Source: Streptomyces canus (GTDB taxonomy: Bacteria > Actinomycetota > Actinomycetes > Streptomycetales > Streptomycetaceae). Taken from it: DNA of 64,000 nucleotides. The stretch spans positions 186,001 through 250,000 of the forward strand of contig NZ_KQ948668.1 in the NCBI RefSeq assembly GCF_001514145.1, written 5' to 3'. Position 1 is the stretch's first letter, and the number at the start of each line of letters is the position of its first letter. The notes under the pieces are model-generated. The model was not told the DNA's origin and searched no databases. It saw only the letters and a list, made by a program, of their open reading frames with translations. The position numbers were made by a program, and so were the translations under genes. Positions 61,399 through 64,000 of the stretch are shown here, one piece after another.

Positions 61399-61975
61399 TC
61401 CCTTCCCCACCGCACTGAAGATCCTGGTGGCGGGAGGGTTCGGGGTAGGCAAGACGACCTTCGTGGGCGCGGTCAGCGAGATCGCTCCCCTCAGCACGGA
61501 GGAACTGCTCACCACGGTCAGCGCCGCGACCGACAGTCTCGACGGTATCGAGAACAAGGTCGAGACGACGGTGGCCATGGACTTCGGGAGGATCACCCTC
61601 GATCCGGAACACGTCCTGTACCTGTTCGGCACGCCCGGGCAGGAGCGGTTCTGGTTCATGTGGGACGAACTCTCCGAGGGCGCGCTCGGCGCGGTGATCC
61701 TCGCCGACACCCGCAGACTGGAGGACTGCTTCGCCGCCGTGGACTTCTTCGAGCAGCGCGGCCTCGGATTCATCGTCGCGATCAACGAGTTCGACGGGGG
61801 GTACCGCTACGACCCCGAGGAGGTCCGCGCCGCCATCGACCTCCCGCCGGAGATCCCGATCGTGCGCTGCGACGCACGGATCTCCAGTTCCGGTGTGCAG
61901 ACCCTGCTCACCCTCGTACGGCATCTCATCGCCCACAGCCCGGCGCCCGCACCGAGCCATGGCGCCCACATGTGA
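61376..61975 (+). CDS. Conservon small GTPase CvnD
   Basis: A 199-residue Ras-like/MglA-like GTPase. The P-loop is GGFGVGKTTFVG, G3 is LFGTPGQERFWF, and INEFDG occupies the G4 (NKxD) position. The G4 motif is non-canonical, as is usual for CvnD. It is the output GTPase of the conservon. ATG 61376 has GGAGG 9 nt upstream and lies inside cvnC. Confidence 0.9.
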   Translation: MDYDDSSDPFPTALKILVAGGFGVGKTTFVGAVSEIAPLSTEELLTTVSAATDSLDGIENKVETTVAMDFGRITLDPEHVLYLFGTPGQERFWFMWDELSEGALGAVILADTRRLEDCFAAVDFFEQRGLGFIVAINEFDGGYRYDPEEVRAAIDLPPEIPIVRCDARISSSGVQTLLTLVRHLIAHSPAPAPSHGAHM

Positions 61976-62004
61976 TCCCCGCACACACCGTCACGGAGCC
62001 GCAT

Positions 62005-62040
62005 ATGACCGACGTCCACAGCGACGGAACCCGCCCATGA
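62005..62040 (+). CDS. Possible 11-codon minicistron between cvnD and the GAF gene
   Basis: ATG 62005 has GGAG 6 nt upstream and encodes MTDVHSDGTRP. Its TGA overlaps the GAF-protein ATG (ATGA). It is the best ribosome site in this gap and could couple translation of the GAF gene. It may be chance. Confidence 0.35.
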   Translation: MTDVHSDGTRP

Positions 62041-62615
62041 GCTACGACCCACCACGCCCGGCCGGTCGTCTGCTGCTCACGCCGGAGGACAAGGAGGCCC
62101 CGGACCGGGCGCGACGGCTGCGCCTGCTGGACCTCGGGGAGCGCCCGGAGCCCGCTCTGGACGCCTTCGCCGAGCGGCTCGCCGAGCGCACGGGGGCGCC
62201 GTACGCCATGGTCAACTTCATCGGCGAGAACCGGCAGTTCTTCGCCGGTCTCAGGATTCCCGTGGCCCGGCCCCCGGCGGACGGCGACGAGGCCAAACCG
62301 GAAGTGGGCCGCTATATGGCGCGTGACCATGGGTTCTGCCCCCATGTGATCGCCCGCCGCAAGGCGCTGGTCCTGGAGGACGTCCGCGACTATCCACGGT
62401 TCGCGGGCAACCCGGTCGTCGACGAGTTCGGCATCCGTTCCTATCTGGGCGCGCCGCTCATCGACTCCACGGGGATGGTGCTGGGCACGGTGTGCGCGGC
62501 CGACGTGCAGCCCCGGACCTGGGGGAAGTCCGGCCTGGAGACCATCAAGTCGTCGGCGGCGGAACTGGTCGCGCGTCTGCAGCGACGGGAGGCCGACGGG
62601 CTCCCGGTGCTGTGA
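62037..62615 (+). CDS. GAF-domain protein of the conservon
   Basis: A 192-residue single GAF domain, with APYAMVNFIGENRQFFAGLR, then DHGFCPHVIARRKALVLEDV and RSYLGAPLIDSTGMVLGTVC. The central Cys/His are possible ligand contacts. It likely binds a small molecule and reports to CvnA-D. Many conservons end with a cytochrome P450, absent here. It is followed after 57 nt by a TetR gene that probably has its own promoter. Confidence 0.87.
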   Translation: MSYDPPRPAGRLLLTPEDKEAPDRARRLRLLDLGERPEPALDAFAERLAERTGAPYAMVNFIGENRQFFAGLRIPVARPPADGDEAKPEVGRYMARDHGFCPHVIARRKALVLEDVRDYPRFAGNPVVDEFGIRSYLGAPLIDSTGMVLGTVCAADVQPRTWGKSGLETIKSSAAELVARLQRREADGLPVL

Positions 62616-62672
62616 CGGGCCTGACGGCCACATCACCAGACGACCGGTCCAGTACCCACGTAGACTCGCTGT

Positions 62673-63272
62673 GTGGGACGGACCAGTGACGCCAGGCAGA
62701 AGATCCTCGGTGCCGCGCGCTCGCTCATCGAGGGGCGCGGCTACTCGGCGCTGGGCGTGGCCGAGATCTGCAAGGCGGCCGGGGTGCCGAAGGGCAGTTT
62801 CTACTACTTCTTCGCGTCCAAGGAGGCCCTCGCGCTCGCCGTCGTCGACGAGCACTGGGCGGCCCAACGGCGGGACTGGGAAACCGTGTTGGTCACCGAC
62901 GCGGACCCCGTGCGGCGACTGCGCGGACTTTTCGAGCAGACCGAGGCCGGCCAGCGTGCCGTCCAGGAGGGCTGCGGCACGGTCTCGGGCTGTCTGTTCG
63001 GGAACCTCGCTCTGGAGCTGAGCAACCACGCCGAGCCCGTGCGCGGACGGCTGCAGGAGATCTTCGACGCGCAGGTCGACATGGTCGAGGCGGTCGTCGC
63101 CGAGGCCCGGGACCGCGGCGACGTCACCGTGTCCGACCCACGGGAGGCGGCACGGGCGGTGGTGGCCCAGCTGGAGGGCCAGGTGATGTTCGCCAAGCTC
63201 TACAACAGCCCCCAGCGCCTGAGCCCCCTGTGGGACAACTGCCGAGCCCTGCTCGGCGTCGCCGGCTCCTAG
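62673..63272 (+). CDS. TetR/AcrR-family regulator (AcuR-like)
   Basis: A 199-residue TetR protein. The N-terminal helix-turn-helix is VAEICKAAGVPKGSFYYFFA followed by SKEALALAV. The C-terminal ligand domain includes GCGTVSGCLFGNLALELSN, typical of the AcuR-like subfamily, with two Cys. The GTG start is at 62673. An ACCGGT palindrome (within CGACCGGTCC, from 62641) upstream may be its operator. The target is not evident. Confidence 0.87.
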   Translation: MGRTSDARQKILGAARSLIEGRGYSALGVAEICKAAGVPKGSFYYFFASKEALALAVVDEHWAAQRRDWETVLVTDADPVRRLRGLFEQTEAGQRAVQEGCGTVSGCLFGNLALELSNHAEPVRGRLQEIFDAQVDMVEAVVAEARDRGDVTVSDPREAARAVVAQLEGQVMFAKLYNSPQRLSPLWDNCRALLGVAGS

Positions 63273-63862
63273 TAACCGCGCCAGACGTTGTCGAACGCGG
63301 CGTCCTCGATGACCTTCCGCTGGCGTACGGCCTCCAGTTCCATCACCGCGTCCCCGACCGCGGCCAGCACGGTGGCCGCGTCGTCGGCGAGTTCCCCGGC
63401 CGGTTCGTCACCGATCCCGGCGGCGGACACCAGAGCGGCGAGGACGGGTTCGCCCGCCGCCCGGCGCTCCTCGGCCTGCCGCCTGGCCGGCGAGTCCACC
63501 AGTTCCGTCCGCCCGGTCCGCAGCGGGATCCGGCGGCCCCGTGAGCGGGCCGTGAGCCCGACCCGCTCCAGGTCGTCGACGTAGGCCGCGGACAGCCCGC
63601 GGCCCCGACGCCACAGCCAGTCCTCGACCGACTCGTACGGCTCCTGCCGTACGAGTGCCTCGGCGGCATCGTCCAGCAGACGGTCGCCCGTGGGGGACGG
63701 GGCCTGGGGCAGGATGCGGTCGCCGTCCAGGGCGAGGGCGTGGGCGTCGAGGAGGTCGAGCACCTCGGCTCCCGCGAGAACGAGCGACAGATCGCCCTGC
63801 TCCACCGGCTTGTCGGCGGCCACATCGAGGACGACGATCGCGAGGTCCCGTGCGGTGGTCAT
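63269..63862 (-). CDS. GPP34 family protein (GOLPH3-like)
   Basis: A 197-residue GPP34-domain protein with ARDLAIVVLDVAADKPVEQG and LALDGDRILPQAPSPTGDRL and a helical C-terminus. Eukaryotic GOLPH3 binds phosphatidylinositol 4-phosphate; the role of bacterial members is unknown to me. ATG 63862 has GGAG 6 nt upstream; an ATG at 63874 overlaps that site. The stop overlaps the convergent TetR stop by 4 nt. Confidence 0.85.
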   Translation of the reverse strand: MTTARDLAIVVLDVAADKPVEQGDLSLVLAGAEVLDLLDAHALALDGDRILPQAPSPTGDRLLDDAAEALVRQEPYESVEDWLWRRGRGLSAAYVDDLERVGLTARSRGRRIPLRTGRTELVDSPARRQAEERRAAGEPVLAALVSAAGIGDEPAGELADDAATVLAAVGDAVMELEAVRQRKVIEDAAFDNVWRGY

Positions 63863-63903
63863 CAGCGGCTCCATGTCAGTCGGCCGGGTGCGGCGGTGAG
63901 TGC

Positions 63904-64000
63904 TCAGGGGCCGGCCGCGGCGGGCCGGGCGTCCTCGGTCGATTCTCGCTGCTGCTCGGGCACTGTGTGTCCCTTTACGACCATGTGGTGCGGAAAACCG
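63904..64000 (-). CDS. C-terminal fragment of an unrecognised protein
   Basis: A reverse-strand frame is open from the right edge to TGA at 63904, giving about 31 residues that include GFPHHMVVKGHTVPEQQ and a Glu/Ala/Pro tail. An internal ATG at 63984 has no ribosome site, so the gene probably continues outside the window. I do not recognise the family. Confidence 0.4.
   Translation of the reverse strand, partial: GFPHHMVVKGHTVPEQQRESTEDARPAAAGP

Noticed and set aside
1..64000. TTA (bldA-dependent) leucine codons
   Set aside because: The TTA triplets I looked at inside genes are split between codons (for example GGT TAC); I found no in-frame TTA by eye. The scan was not exhaustive.
1..64000. 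CRISPR arrays, integrase/attachment sites, IS elements and tRNA genes
   Set aside because: I saw no regular spacer-repeat pattern, transposase or integrase motif, or cloverleaf-like sequence. The only tandem repeats are those listed.

Overview
The window is high-GC actinobacterial chromosome, almost certainly Streptomyces. Third codon positions are nearly all G or C, GTG starts and 4-nt stop/start overlaps are common, and several families are Streptomyces hallmarks (a conservon, a SCO6745-type protein, an LPFR small protein, a hopanoid cluster with its own ispG and dxs). From memory, the order SCO6745-like, idi, CDF transporter, galE, hpnC through the XRE/cupin regulator matches the S. coelicolor SCO6745-SCO6771 region. 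I saw no tRNA, rRNA, CRISPR array, IS element or prophage.

Layout. 1-17 kb is mostly core metabolism and secretion: the end of a fatty-acid beta-oxidation protein, a benzoylformate-decarboxylase-like ThDP enzyme, a MerR regulator divergent from an amino-acid permease, a TARG1-like macrodomain protein, three secreted peptidases (M1, S15/CocE-like, M14), a BCCT osmolyte transporter, a conserved unknown protein, an ABC-F ATPase and Tex. 17-25 kb holds an LPFR small protein, a SCO6745-type protein, a GlxA-type regulator with its DJ-1/PfpI partner, an enoyl-CoA hydratase, a frameshifted HdeD-type membrane gene, a RsbW-like kinase, IPP isomerase, a CDF metal exporter and GalE.

25.5-32.6 kb is one compact forward array of seven genes: two CDP-alcohol phosphotransferases, a nucleotidyltransferase, a sn-glycerol-1-phosphate-dehydrogenase-like enzyme, a GT2 glycosyltransferase and a Wzm/Wzt-type ABC exporter. 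Together they look like a pathway that makes, decorates and exports a polyol-phosphate lipid or glycopolymer. I regard this as the best candidate for an under-described system. It ends at a strong hairpin. 32.9-46.5 kb is the hopanoid operon: hpnC, hpnD, a 46-codon ORF, hpnE, polyprenyl diphosphate synthase, shc, hpnG, hpnH, ispG, dxs, an HpnO-like aminotransferase, then an XRE/cupin regulator coupled to a 40-residue membrane peptide behind twin palindromes. IPP isomerase at 22.4 kb and the local ispG/dxs copies would feed this pathway.

46.5-56 kb: a tyrosine phosphatase and a GH36 alpha-galactosidase flanking two DnaA-box-like repeats; a LysM/M23 wall hydrolase preceded by a SigE-type promoter and a c-di-AMP (ydaO) riboswitch; a Tat-exported carbohydrate-binding-like protein; an SGNH hydrolase; a TetR regulator; a Glu/Leu/Phe/Val dehydrogenase; an NAPE-PLD-like metallo-hydrolase. 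56.2-57.6 kb is non-coding with 133-bp tandem repeats. 57.6-62.6 kb is a conservon (CvnA-B-C-D plus a GAF protein) whose CvnA carries a long Gly-rich repeat tail. A TetR regulator, a GPP34 protein and the 3' end of an unrecognised reverse-strand gene finish the window.
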